Notes under the pieces: generated by a model | What the model saw: the letters and a program-made list of their open reading frames with translations, nothing else | What the model was told of the DNA's origin: nothing | Database searches by the model: none | Shown: positions 8,866 through 16,133 of the stretch, piece after piece | Position numbering within the stretch: the stretch's first letter is position 1 | How the letters are laid out: every line of letters starts with the position of its first letter | Origin: an uncultured Prevotellaceae bacterium | Lineage (GTDB): Bacteria > Bacteroidota > Bacteroidia > Bacteroidales > Bacteroidaceae | Length of the DNA stretch: 28,095 bases | Reading direction: 5' to 3' | Assembly: GCA_937877605.1 (NCBI GenBank) | Contig: CALFJA010000104.1 | Location: 1-28,095 of the forward strand | Program-made: the position numbers and the translations under genes

Positions 8866-9080
8866 CAACAAAAGCAAACAGAACGACATATTCAATTCCC
8901 ACGACGGATTTTGTAGGGACCACAGGCATTGAACCGCTGTTGGGGCTGAGCCTGCCTGTTGACCCTGGAAGCGAAGGTGACCAGACTCACGCCGATGCAC
9001 CCCGGAAGGACTGGGGAAATCTTTGGGATGATTCCTCCATTCCGGAAAACATAGATGCCTGGAACATGTCTTCCAGGTAA
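8862..9080 (+). CDS. Small protein of unknown function overlapping the BspA-like stop codon
   Basis: A 72-aa frame whose ATG overlaps the stop of the BspA-like gene (ATGA, 4 nt shared), an arrangement that suggests translational coupling. The N-terminus is short and basic (MTTKANRTTY), followed by a segment TTDFVGTTGIEPLLGLSLPV and an acidic C-terminal half rich in D, E, G and W (NLWDD, ENIDAW). From memory, Bacteroidales and Prevotella genomes hold many small proteins with this plan (basic start, YxxPxx(D/E)xx-like motif, a LL.xSLPV block, acidic tail), often next to surface-protein genes, with no known function. It has no clear signal peptide or membrane segment. A palindromic repeat element follows 40 bp downstream. 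I am fairly sure it is a real gene but cannot assign a role. Confidence 0.6.
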   Translation: MTTKANRTTYSIPTTDFVGTTGIEPLLGLSLPVDPGSEGDQTHADAPRKDWGNLWDDSSIPENIDAWNMSSR

Positions 9081-9119
9081 AGAAACGATAGGGATAAAAC
9101 AACAGATCCCAAGCAGCCA

Positions 9120-9190
9120 TTTTCTAAAAGCCGCCCAAACAGAATGCGTTTGGGCGGCTTTTGCTGTCCGTTTGGGCCCCAACGGAGTGT
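9120..9190. repeat. Intergenic palindromic element, copy A
   Basis: This element has two adjacent hairpins: a perfect 15-bp stem (9126-9140 with 9148-9162) and the near-palindrome CCGTTTGGGCCCCAACGG (9168-9185). Its left edge (ATTTTCTAAAAGCCGCCCAAAC pattern, 9120-9140) matches the left edge of copy C, and GCTGTCCGTTTGGGCCCCAA (9163-9182) matches copy B with one difference. It lies between the convergent small-protein gene and miaA. Confidence 0.8.
9126..9162. terminator. Bidirectional terminator inside repeat copy A
   Basis: The stem AAAAGCCGCCCAAAC / GTTTGGGCGGCTTTT ends in TTTT on both strands. It can therefore end both the BspA/small-protein transcript (+) and the lpx-miaA transcript (-). 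Confidence 0.75.
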
Positions 9191-9252
9191 ATTTGAGGCT
9201 TAAATGCAACTCGTTGTTAATCAGCGGCTTGCCTGTTTGACAGTTTGCCTGT

Positions 9253-10143
9253 TTAGTCGTTTATGAAATGGAGTATTTCGTTGATGGCATCGGGGTGGAA
9301 CCAGACGATTTCGCCGTCGCGTTTGAACCAGGTGAGTTGCTTGCGCATGTATTCACGGGTGTGTGACTGTATCTGTCTGACAGCCTCCTCCAGGCTGATG
9401 GTGCCGTCGAAGAAGTTGAAGAGTTCCTTGTACCCGACGGTGTGGAGTGCCGTCAGGTGCCGCTGTGGGTAGACGCTGCGTGCTTCGTCAAGGAGTCCGC
9501 CTTCCATCATGTCGAGCACACGCTGGTTGATGCGGCGGTAGAGTTCCTCCCTGTCGCGGTTGAGGCCGATTTTCACAATTTCGAAGGAGCGCTGTTTGGC
9601 GGTGTTGGTCCGGTAGGAGGTGTAGGTCCGGCCTGTCTGGTGACAGATTTCCAGGGCGTGTACAACGCGTCGGGGATTCTGTCGGTCGACGATGGCCCAG
9701 TGCTCGGGGTCCAGCCGCTGCAACTCGTCTGCCAGCGCAGGGAGCCCTTCTTCGTTCAGCCGGCGCTTCATCTCGGTCCGGATGTCGTCGCGCACGGTGG
9801 GAATGTCGTCGATGCCGCGGCAGACGGCATCGATATACATCATGCTTCCACCACTGAGAAGCAGTGTGTCGTGTGTGTTGAAAAGATTTTCGAGCAGTTT
9901 CAGCGCATCCTGTTCGTAGCAGGCGGCGCTGTAGTAGTCGCCGATGGTGTGGCTGCCCACAAAAAAATGCTGCACCCGCTGTTGCTGTTCAGCAGTGGGT
10001 GCAGCAGTTCCAATGGGGAGTTCACGGAAAATCTGTCTGGAATCGGCATTGACGATGGGGCTGTTGAGGTGTTCTGCCAGTTGCAGTGCCACCTCGGTCT
10101 TTCCCACGGCAGTGGGACCCAGCAGGACAACGAGCCGCTTCAT
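9253..10143 (-). CDS. miaA: tRNA dimethylallyltransferase MiaA
   Basis: MiaA transfers a dimethylallyl group to N6 of A37 in tRNAs that read codons starting with U. The 296-aa protein has the P-loop GPTAVGKT at residues 9-16, the DSRQ motif at 35-38 and SGGSMMY near 100, all as expected. Its ATG overlaps the lpxA stop by one base (TGATG), so it is the last gene of the lpxD - lpxC/fabZ - lpxA - miaA run and is probably translationally coupled to lpxA. Palindromic element A lies downstream as the likely terminator. This pairing of miaA with lpx genes is common in Bacteroidales. Confidence 0.97.
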   Translation of the reverse strand: MKRLVVLLGPTAVGKTEVALQLAEHLNSPIVNADSRQIFRELPIGTAAPTAEQQQRVQHFFVGSHTIGDYYSAACYEQDALKLLENLFNTHDTLLLSGGSMMYIDAVCRGIDDIPTVRDDIRTEMKRRLNEEGLPALADELQRLDPEHWAIVDRQNPRRVVHALEICHQTGRTYTSYRTNTAKQRSFEIVKIGLNRDREELYRRINQRVLDMMEGGLLDEARSVYPQRHLTALHTVGYKELFNFFDGTISLEEAVRQIQSHTREYMRKQLTWFKRDGEIVWFHPDAINEILHFIND

Positions 10144-10913
10144 CAGTGAATGATTCCGCGTTTGGAGTTGCTCACGAAATCGATGATGTATTGGATTTCA
10201 GGGGTAATGGTGAGGTTCTTCTTGATTTCCTCGATACCTTCGGCAAGCACGCCCTTGCTGTAGAGCAGCCGGTAGGCGTCGTGTATGAGGCTGATGAGAT
10301 CGTTGTCGAATCCTCTGCGGCGCAGTCCGACGAGGTTCAGACCTGCATATCGGATGGGCTCCTTGCCTGCAATGATGTAAGGCGGAATGTCTTGAGAGAA
10401 CCTGCATCCTCCCTGTATCATCACATAGCCTCCCACATGGCAGAACTGGTGGCAGAGCACGCCTCCGCTGACGATGGCATTGTCGTCGACGATGGCCTCA
10501 CCGGCAAACTTTGTCTGGTTGCCGATGATGCATCCGCTGCCGAAAACGCAGTCATGAGCGATGTGTACGCCTTCCATGAGCAGGTTGTTCGAGCCTACCT
10601 TGGTGACTTGTTTCGAGAAGGTGCCGCGCGAAATGGTGACACCCTCGCGGATGCTGTTGCCGTCGCCTATTTCGCATGTGGTTTGTTCGCCGTGGAACTT
10701 CAGGTCTTGTGGCTTGGTGGAGATGCTCGCACCAGGGAAGAACTCATTGTTGTTGCCGATGCGTGCCCCTACATGGATGGTCACGCTGTTCTGCAACACA
10801 TTGTTGTCGCCCATCACCGTGTCCTTGTCTATATAGCAGAAAGGCCCGATGAGGTTGTTTTCGCCTAGTTTCGCTTCTGGATGTACAAAAGCCAATGGAC
10901 TGATTTGATTCAT
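10143..10913 (-). CDS. lpxA: Acyl-ACP:UDP-N-acetylglucosamine O-acyltransferase LpxA
   Basis: LpxA catalyses the first step of lipid A synthesis, adding a 3-hydroxyacyl chain from ACP to UDP-GlcNAc in the cytoplasm. The 256-aa length is typical. The N-terminal two thirds are hexapeptide repeats of the left-handed beta helix (IGPFCYI, VTIHVGARIG and others), followed by a helical C-terminus. His120 in HIAHDC aligns with the catalytic His125 of E. coli LpxA. It starts 10 nt after the lpxC-fabZ stop and overlaps miaA by one base. Confidence 0.97.
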   Translation of the reverse strand: MNQISPLAFVHPEAKLGENNLIGPFCYIDKDTVMGDNNVLQNSVTIHVGARIGNNNEFFPGASISTKPQDLKFHGEQTTCEIGDGNSIREGVTISRGTFSKQVTKVGSNNLLMEGVHIAHDCVFGSGCIIGNQTKFAGEAIVDDNAIVSGGVLCHQFCHVGGYVMIQGGCRFSQDIPPYIIAGKEPIRYAGLNLVGLRRRGFDNDLISLIHDAYRLLYSKGVLAEGIEEIKKNLTITPEIQYIIDFVSNSKRGIIH

Positions 10914-10923
10914 ATCTGTGGGG

Positions 10924-12315
10924 TTATTTGTTTTTTACTATCTGTGCAGTCAGCAGTGCTTCGGTGACCATCTTCTCGCCGACGAAGGCATAGCCGTGGA
11001 TGGTACAGATGCCGTGGCGGATGGGACCGATGAGTTCTACGCGGAAAATGAGCGTGTCGCCTGGTACAACTTTCTGTTTGAACTTGACATTTTCGATGCT
11101 GATGAAATAGGTGGACCACCGTTCCGGCTCTTCTTTCTGGCTCAGGACGAGCAGACCACCCACCTGTGCCATGGCTTCCAGCTGCAAGACACCGGGCATG
11201 ACGGGTTCCGTGGGGAAGTGTCCGACGAAGAACGGCTCATTGGCAGTGACATTCTTCACGCCGACAATGGTGTTACCTTCCATGGAAACAATCTTGTCGA
11301 CCAGCTGCATGGGGTAGCGGTGGGGAAGAATGTGCTTGATTTGGTTATTGTCGAGCACGGGTGTGGCATTTGGATCGAATGTCGGTGCTTGTATTTCATT
11401 CCTGCGGATGTCCTTGCGAACCAGTCTTGCAAACTTGTTGTTGATGGTATGTCCTGGCTTGGTAGCCACTATGCGGCCTTTTATCGGGCGTCCGATGAGG
11501 GCCATGTCGCCAATGATGTCGAGCAGTTTGTGGCGCGTACATTCGTTGTCCCACTGGAGGGGGCGGTGCTGAATGTAGCCGATATTGGTGGCATCCATGT
11601 GCGGAACCTTGAGCACATCGGCCAGATGGTCGAGTTGTTCCTGTGTCACCTGCCGTTCGTAAATGACGATGGCGTTGTCCAGGTCGCCGCCTTTGATAAG
11701 GTTGAGCTCCAGCAACGGGAGTATGTCACGGACGAAAACGAAGGTGCGTGCAGCCGCTATGTCGGTCGGATACTTTGAAATATCGTCGAGGGTGGCAAAC
11801 TGGCTGCTGATGAACTTTGACTCGAAGGAGCACATGGCAGTAACGGAGAACTCCTCGTCGGGTAACAGCGTGATGCACGAGCCGGTCTCTTCGTCCTTGA
11901 GTTCCATCTTGTGGCGGACCACATAATAGTTCTTGAGTGCTTCCTGCTCCTCAATGCCCACCTCAATGATTTTCTGTACATATAGAATTGCCGATCCGTC
12001 GAGAATCGGGAACTCGGGTCCGTTCACCTGTATGAGACAGTTGTCGATGCCCATGGCGTAGAGGGCAGAGAGGCCGTGCTCCACAGTAGAGACTTTGATG
12101 TCGTCCTGTGCCAGTACGGTACCGCGCTGTGTGTCAACCACTTTCTCGGCCAGTGCCTTTATGATGGGTTGCCCTTCAAGGTCGACACGCTGGATTTGAT
12201 AGCCGAAGTTTTCGGGAGCGGGGTTGAAAGTGACGGTCAGGTCCAGACCGGTATGCAGTCCCTTGCTGCTGAGTGAGAAACTGCCCTTAAGTGTTGTTTG
12301 TCTTGTTGCGTGCAT
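10924..12315 (-). CDS. lpxC-fabZ: Bifunctional UDP-3-O-acyl-GlcNAc deacetylase / 3-hydroxyacyl-ACP dehydratase (LpxC-FabZ fusion)
   Basis: This single 463-aa protein joins two enzymes that draw on the same 3-hydroxyacyl-ACP pool. LpxC (about residues 1-305) deacetylates UDP-3-O-acyl-GlcNAc, the committed step of lipid A synthesis. FabZ (about 320-463) dehydrates 3-hydroxyacyl-ACP in fatty-acid elongation. LpxC zinc-site residues are visible: His80 in TVEHGLSAL, and His262 and Asp266 in HKLLD; His289 in KPGH is the catalytic-type histidine. FabZ shows the catalytic His332 in LPHRYP and Glu380 in LQLEAMAQ. The fusion is known in Bacteroidetes and is a useful taxonomic marker. The ATG overlaps the lpxD stop by one base (TAATG). 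Confidence 0.97.
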   Translation of the reverse strand: MHATRQTTLKGSFSLSSKGLHTGLDLTVTFNPAPENFGYQIQRVDLEGQPIIKALAEKVVDTQRGTVLAQDDIKVSTVEHGLSALYAMGIDNCLIQVNGPEFPILDGSAILYVQKIIEVGIEEQEALKNYYVVRHKMELKDEETGSCITLLPDEEFSVTAMCSFESKFISSQFATLDDISKYPTDIAAARTFVFVRDILPLLELNLIKGGDLDNAIVIYERQVTQEQLDHLADVLKVPHMDATNIGYIQHRPLQWDNECTRHKLLDIIGDMALIGRPIKGRIVATKPGHTINNKFARLVRKDIRRNEIQAPTFDPNATPVLDNNQIKHILPHRYPMQLVDKIVSMEGNTIVGVKNVTANEPFFVGHFPTEPVMPGVLQLEAMAQVGGLLVLSQKEEPERWSTYFISIENVKFKQKVVPGDTLIFRVELIGPIRHGICTIHGYAFVGEKMVTEALLTAQIVKNK

Positions 12316-13355
12316 TATTCTGCTTGTTTGTTTTTCAGTTCTTCTACTTCTTTCTGCAGTTTGTTCAGCTGCTTATAGATTTCCGGCAGTCGCTGGTAGA
12401 TGACCTGCGACCGGAAGAAACCGTTGGTGTTCATTGCCGGTGTGCCGATGAGGGTCTGGTTGTCTTTCAGACTGCTGGGAACGCCGGCCTGTGCGCCGAG
12501 GTTCACCTTGTTGCCAATGGTGATATGGCCTGCCACACCCACCTGTCCGCCGAACATACACCACTGTCCAACCTTTGTACTACCGGCAATGCCTACCTGA
12601 GCGGACATCACAGTGTTTTCGCCAATGTCGGTATTGTGTGCAATCTGGACGAGGTTGTCGAGCTTAACGCCCCGACGCACAAAGGTACTGCCCATCGTAC
12701 TGCGGTCGATACAGGTGTTGGCACCGATCTCTACATTGTCTTCGATGGTTACGATGCCTATTTGTGGAATCTTGTCGTAGCCGTTCGGCGTCGGTGCGAA
12801 GCCGAAACCATCGGCACCTATGACGCATCCGGCGTGGAGTGTTACCTGGTTGCCGAGCTTGCAGCCGTGGTAGATGGTCACATTGGGATATATCTTGCAG
12901 TTGTCACCTATGGTTACATGTTCTCCGATGAAGGCATGCGGATAGATTTCGCAGCCGTTTCCCACGGAGGCTCCGTCGCCGATGTAGGCGAAAGCGCCAA
13001 TGTAGACATCCTGTCCGACCTTTGCCGTGGGCGAGATGAATGCCAGCGGGTCGATGCCGGTCTTCTTTGGCTGTGCGGCGGCGTACATCTGCAATAGTTT
13101 AGCCACGCATTCGTAGGCGTTCTTCACTCGTATCAGGGTCGTCTCCACGGGATGTTCCAGTGCGACATCCTCGTTGATGAGGACGATGCTCGACTTGGTT
13201 TCGTAGACGAAGTGGATGTATTTGGGATTAGCCACGAAGGAGATGGCTCCCGGGCGGCCTTCTTCAATTTTTGCGAAGGTGTTCACTGCTGCATTCGGAT
13301 TACCCTCGACGGTGCCTTGCAGGAACTGTGCTATTTGTTGTGCTGTGAATTCCAT
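12315..13355 (-). CDS. lpxD: UDP-3-O-(3-hydroxyacyl)glucosamine N-acyltransferase LpxD
   Basis: LpxD adds the second (N-linked) hydroxyacyl chain, the third step of lipid A synthesis. The 346-aa protein has an N-terminal uridine-binding domain (about 1-100), a long run of hexapeptide repeats (about 105-310) and a C-terminal coiled helix (YKQLNKLQKEVEELKNK). His240 in VQIAHN corresponds to catalytic His239 of the E. coli enzyme. It is the first lpx gene of the run, and a Bacteroidetes -7 element lies upstream in the gap to the HD-domain gene. LpxB, LpxH and LpxK are not in this window. Confidence 0.97.
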   Translation of the reverse strand: MEFTAQQIAQFLQGTVEGNPNAAVNTFAKIEEGRPGAISFVANPKYIHFVYETKSSIVLINEDVALEHPVETTLIRVKNAYECVAKLLQMYAAAQPKKTGIDPLAFISPTAKVGQDVYIGAFAYIGDGASVGNGCEIYPHAFIGEHVTIGDNCKIYPNVTIYHGCKLGNQVTLHAGCVIGADGFGFAPTPNGYDKIPQIGIVTIEDNVEIGANTCIDRSTMGSTFVRRGVKLDNLVQIAHNTDIGENTVMSAQVGIAGSTKVGQWCMFGGQVGVAGHITIGNKVNLGAQAGVPSSLKDNQTLIGTPAMNTNGFFRSQVIYQRLPEIYKQLNKLQKEVEELKNKQAE

Positions 13356-13382
13356 ATTGGTATTTCAGGTCTGTTTCAAATG

Positions 13383-13390
13383 CAAATATA
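13383..13390 (-). promoter_or_regulatory. Possible internal promoter (-7 element) for the lpx-miaA genes
   Basis: TATATTTG on the minus strand fits the Bacteroidetes -7 consensus and lies 27 bp upstream of the lpxD ATG, in the 46-bp gap after the HD gene. No TTTG is found at the right distance for the -33 element, so this is tentative. It would let lpx genes be expressed apart from prfA. Confidence 0.5.
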
Positions 13391-13401
13391 GTGTTTTTTC
13401 T

Positions 13402-14637
13402 TTAGATACGCTGTGAGCACAAATAATATTTACGATTTTTTTTGGTCAGTGCTTCACCGCTAAGTAATTCCGATGCCTCGGAAATGTCTTTTACCTGTCC
13501 ATCCTTGAACAGGATACTGATGTGCTCTTCGGCTGGGTTGTACATGTATTTCTCGATGGTGTTGGCACTGATGAAGTAGGCTGCGTCCTCGAACGGGACA
13601 TTGAAATGAGTTGCCAGTTCATGCTGTAATTGCTCTATTTTCTCAGGTGCGAACGGCTCGTTACTTATCTCCACTTGGAAAGGCCGTCGTTCGAGCAGGT
13701 CCTTTGCCAGACGGGAGAGCACTGTGTCGTCGTGCAAAGCCCAAATCTTGATGCTGCTCCAGATGTCGTTGTCGTCCAGCATCTTGTAGCATTCGTATGC
13801 TTCCGGATGGCTTTCAAAGTGTTGGCGGTCGACATCGTGTTCAAGGAAGTATTTCAGTGGGGGAGTGGCAAACACCTCTTTTCCTTCCTGCGTGAGTCGT
13901 TTGGCGCGCAGGAGCAGGTTGACCAGTATCTTTTCGCAGGCAACGGTGGTGCGGTGGAGGTATACCTGCCAGTACATCAGCCGCCGCGAGGTGAGGTAGT
14001 TCTCTATGGAATAGATGCCTTTTGCGTCGACCACGAGACGGTCGTCGACCACATTGAGCATCTTAATGATGCGGGCGGAGCCGATGTTGCCTTCGTCCAC
14101 TCCGGTGAAGAAACTGTCCCGGCGCAGATAGTCCAGCCGGTCCATGTCCAGTTGGGAACTGATGAGCTGGTGGAGGAATCGTTTGGGGTATGTGTTCTTG
14201 AAAATCGCGATGGCCATGGTCAGTGCCCCGTTCATCTCCGCATTGATTTCCTCCATCATGCGGAGCGACACATCCTCGTGGGTGATTCCTTTCATGAGGG
14301 TGTTTTCCAATACATGCGAGAAGGGTCCGTGTCCGATGTCGTGCAGGAGAATGGCTGCCTCGACTCCTTCTGCCTCGCTGTCGAAGATGAAGATGCCTTT
14401 CTGGCTGAGCGTCAGGATGGCCTCGCCCATGAGGTGGTAGGCACCCAGGCTGTGCTGAAAGCGTGAATGCTGCGCACCCGGGTAGACCATGGAGGTGAGT
14501 CCAAGTTGCTTGATTCGTGCCAACCGCTGGAAAAGCGGGTGTTTCACCAAGTCGAGCAGCAGCCCTTGCCTCACCTTAATGAAGCCAAAGACGGGGTCGT
14601 TGATGATTTTGTATCCGTTCATTCCATTTCTTTCCAT
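13402..14637 (-). CDS. HD-domain phosphohydrolase (dNTPase-like)
   Basis: This 411-aa cytoplasmic metal-dependent phosphohydrolase belongs to the HD superfamily. The metal-binding signature is intact: HSRFQHSLG at 57-65, LLHDIGHGPFSH at 97-108 and a later conserved aspartate in QLDMDRLDYLRRD. Related HD proteins act as dNTP triphosphohydrolases, but the substrate here cannot be read from the sequence. The start is placed at 14637, two bases after the prfA stop; a second ATG five codons in (MNGYKII, 14622) fits the usual family N-terminus equally well. It lies between prfA and the lpx genes, an order often seen in Bacteroidales. Confidence 0.85.
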   Translation of the reverse strand: MERNGMNGYKIINDPVFGFIKVRQGLLLDLVKHPLFQRLARIKQLGLTSMVYPGAQHSRFQHSLGAYHLMGEAILTLSQKGIFIFDSEAEGVEAAILLHDIGHGPFSHVLENTLMKGITHEDVSLRMMEEINAEMNGALTMAIAIFKNTYPKRFLHQLISSQLDMDRLDYLRRDSFFTGVDEGNIGSARIIKMLNVVDDRLVVDAKGIYSIENYLTSRRLMYWQVYLHRTTVACEKILVNLLLRAKRLTQEGKEVFATPPLKYFLEHDVDRQHFESHPEAYECYKMLDDNDIWSSIKIWALHDDTVLSRLAKDLLERRPFQVEISNEPFAPEKIEQLQHELATHFNVPFEDAAYFISANTIEKYMYNPAEEHISILFKDGQVKDISEASELLSGEALTKKNRKYYLCSQRI

Positions 14638-14639
14638 GT

Positions 14640-15749
14640 TTATAGTTCGCTCTCCTTCATGCGCTCGGCATTTTCAGCCACGGTCAGTGCGTCGATCATG
14701 TCCTGTATGTTGCCGGAGAGGAATCCGTTCAGGTCGTGCGTGGTGTAGCCGATGCGATGGTCGGTCACGCGTCCCTGCGGGAAATTGTATGTTCTTATCT
14801 TAGCACTTCGGTCGCCGGTGGATACGAGCGACTTACGGCGCGAGGCGATGTCGTCCATGTATTTCTGGTGTTCGCGGTCGTAGATGAAGGTGCGCAGCCT
14901 GGACAGGGCGCGTTCCTTGTTCTTTGGTTGGTCGCGTGTCTCGGTACACTCAATCAGTATTTCCTCCACCTCTCCGGTATTGGGGTTTTTCCATGGATAG
15001 CGCAGACGCACGCCGGATTCCACTTTGTTGACATTCTGTCCACCGGCGCCCGACGAACGGAAGGTGTCCCACTTGATGTCGCCCTCGTTGATGTTCACTT
15101 CAAACCTGTCGGCCTCGGGCAGCACGGCCACGGTGGCGGCGCTGGTGTGCATACGGCCTTGTGTTTCCGTGGCGGGAACACGCTGCACGCGGTGTACGCC
15201 GCTTTCGTATTTGAGCACGCCATAGACGCCGTCGCCACTCACGGCGAAGTCAATCTCCTTGAATCCGCCCACTGCTCCTTCGCTTTCGCTGGTTACGCTA
15301 AGTTGCCATCCTTTCGAGTCGCAGAACTTCTTGTACATCTGGAAGAGGTCGCCGGCAAACAGTGCGGCCTCGTCGCCGCCCGTTCCGGCACGGATTTCCA
15401 TCTGTACATTCTTGGCATCCTCGGGGTCTTTCGGCACGAGTGCCAGTTTTATTTCCTCTTCGATTTGCGGGCGCAGTGCCTCGTTATCGCTCAGTTCAGC
15501 CCGGGCCATCTCTTTCATGTCGGGATCCGACTCGTTGGCGAGCATGTCTTTTGCCTCGGCAATGCTGTTGAGGCAGGCAATGTATCGTTTTCTTGCCTCC
15601 ACAATGTCACTGAGTTCCTTGTATTCGCGCGTGAGTTTCACAAAACGCTGCTGGTCGGCAATGACAGAAGGGTCGGTAATGAGCGTCGCCACTTCTTCGA
15701 ATCGGGCCTCAAGGCCTTCCAATTTCTGTAGTATAGAGTTGTTTTCCAT
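14640..15749 (-). CDS. prfA: Peptide chain release factor 1
   Basis: RF1 recognises UAA and UAG stop codons and triggers peptide release. The 369-aa protein carries the PxT codon-recognition motif (PAT, residues 192-194), which marks it as RF1 rather than RF2 (SPF). The universal GGQ motif at 236-238 sits in SSGAGGQNVNKVES. It leads its transcription unit from a well-formed promoter at 15790-15820, and the HD-domain gene follows after 2 nt. The prmC methylase gene that often accompanies prfA in other phyla is absent here. Confidence 0.97.
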   Translation of the reverse strand: MENNSILQKLEGLEARFEEVATLITDPSVIADQQRFVKLTREYKELSDIVEARKRYIACLNSIAEAKDMLANESDPDMKEMARAELSDNEALRPQIEEEIKLALVPKDPEDAKNVQMEIRAGTGGDEAALFAGDLFQMYKKFCDSKGWQLSVTSESEGAVGGFKEIDFAVSGDGVYGVLKYESGVHRVQRVPATETQGRMHTSAATVAVLPEADRFEVNINEGDIKWDTFRSSGAGGQNVNKVESGVRLRYPWKNPNTGEVEEILIECTETRDQPKNKERALSRLRTFIYDREHQKYMDDIASRRKSLVSTGDRSAKIRTYNFPQGRVTDHRIGYTTHDLNGFLSGNIQDMIDALTVAENAERMKESEL

Positions 15750-15789
15750 ATTCTTTGCTGTATAGGACAGGGCGTTTTTCCTAAGAGTG

Positions 15790-15820
15790 CAAAGTTAAGC
15801 AAATAGTTGTGTTCTTCCAA
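15790..15820 (-). promoter_or_regulatory. Promoter of prfA
   Basis: On the minus strand, TTG at 15820-15818, a 20-bp spacer and TAACTTTG at 15797-15790 match the Bacteroidetes consensus. The leader to the ATG at 15749 would be about 35 nt. Confidence 0.65.
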
Positions 15821-16000
15821 CATTATTGGTCGGAAAGCGATGTTTTTTCTCCTTTTCTTCTGTATTTATGTGGTGTTTGTGCCGTCGCCTCCTGATAGGA
15901 ATCAGAAAAGGCGGTGTTTCCACTGCCGTTTGGACCAGGCATTATATGTGTGTCGGGTCGAAATGGTTATCTGGCTGGGAATCAGTATTTTAGCATATCT
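15821..16000. other. Intergenic stretch between prfA promoter and repeat copy B; no gene seen
   Basis: The prfA-aroE gap is 384 bp. Apart from the prfA promoter and repeat copy B, this part holds no convincing gene. A nested inverted repeat (CGCCT 15886-15890 with AGGCG 15909-15913, enclosing CTGAT/ATCAG) and one stray CCGTTTGG (15926-15933), the core word of the palindromic elements, are the only structure I see. Confidence 0.5.
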
Positions 16001-16101
16001 CTTCCCAAAGCCGTCCAAACGCTGTCCGTTTGAGCCCCAAACACACAACGAAAGGGCCCCAAACGGAGCGCGTTTGGGGCCCTTTCGGAAAACGGGTGTA
16101 A
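16001..16101. repeat. Intergenic palindromic element, copy B
   Basis: This 100-bp element has the same layout as copy C: left edge TTCCCAAAGCCGTCCAAACG, an imperfect hairpin around CCAAACG/CGTTTGA, a spacer ending AACACACAACG, a perfect long stem, and right edge GGAAAACGGGTGTAA. The long stem is 16 bp (CGAAAGGGCCCCAAAC at 16049-16064, complement at 16072-16087). It lies 32 bp past the aroE stop. Confidence 0.85.
16049..16087 (-). terminator. Probable terminator of the aroE transcription unit (stem of repeat copy B)
   Basis: A perfect 16-bp GC-rich hairpin sits 47 nt after the aroE stop. It lacks a clean U tract on the minus strand, so intrinsic termination would be weaker than usual; the second, weaker hairpin of the element ends in GGCTTT. 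Confidence 0.5.
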
Positions 16102-16133
16102 GATGATGAGGAAGGTGGAATGAGTAAGGTGTT

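Noticed and set aside
9231..9254. Direct repeat of TTGCCTGTTT just past the miaA stop
   Set aside because: Two copies of a 10-mer only, with no further structure; too little to call an attachment site or repeat array.
9442..10149. A 235-codon plus-strand open frame opposite miaA
   Set aside because: It lies entirely antisense to miaA, which has full motif support; the translation has no recognisable domain and looks like a GC-driven shadow.
10918..11778. Long plus-strand open frames opposite lpxC-fabZ (and similar ones opposite lpxD, the HD gene and prfA)
   Set aside because: All mirror well-supported minus-strand genes and show no start signals or known domains.
15886..15913. Nested inverted repeat upstream of the prfA promoter, considered as a riboswitch or small RNA
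   Set aside because: Stems of 5 bp only, no U tract and no match to a known riboswitch core; likely chance.
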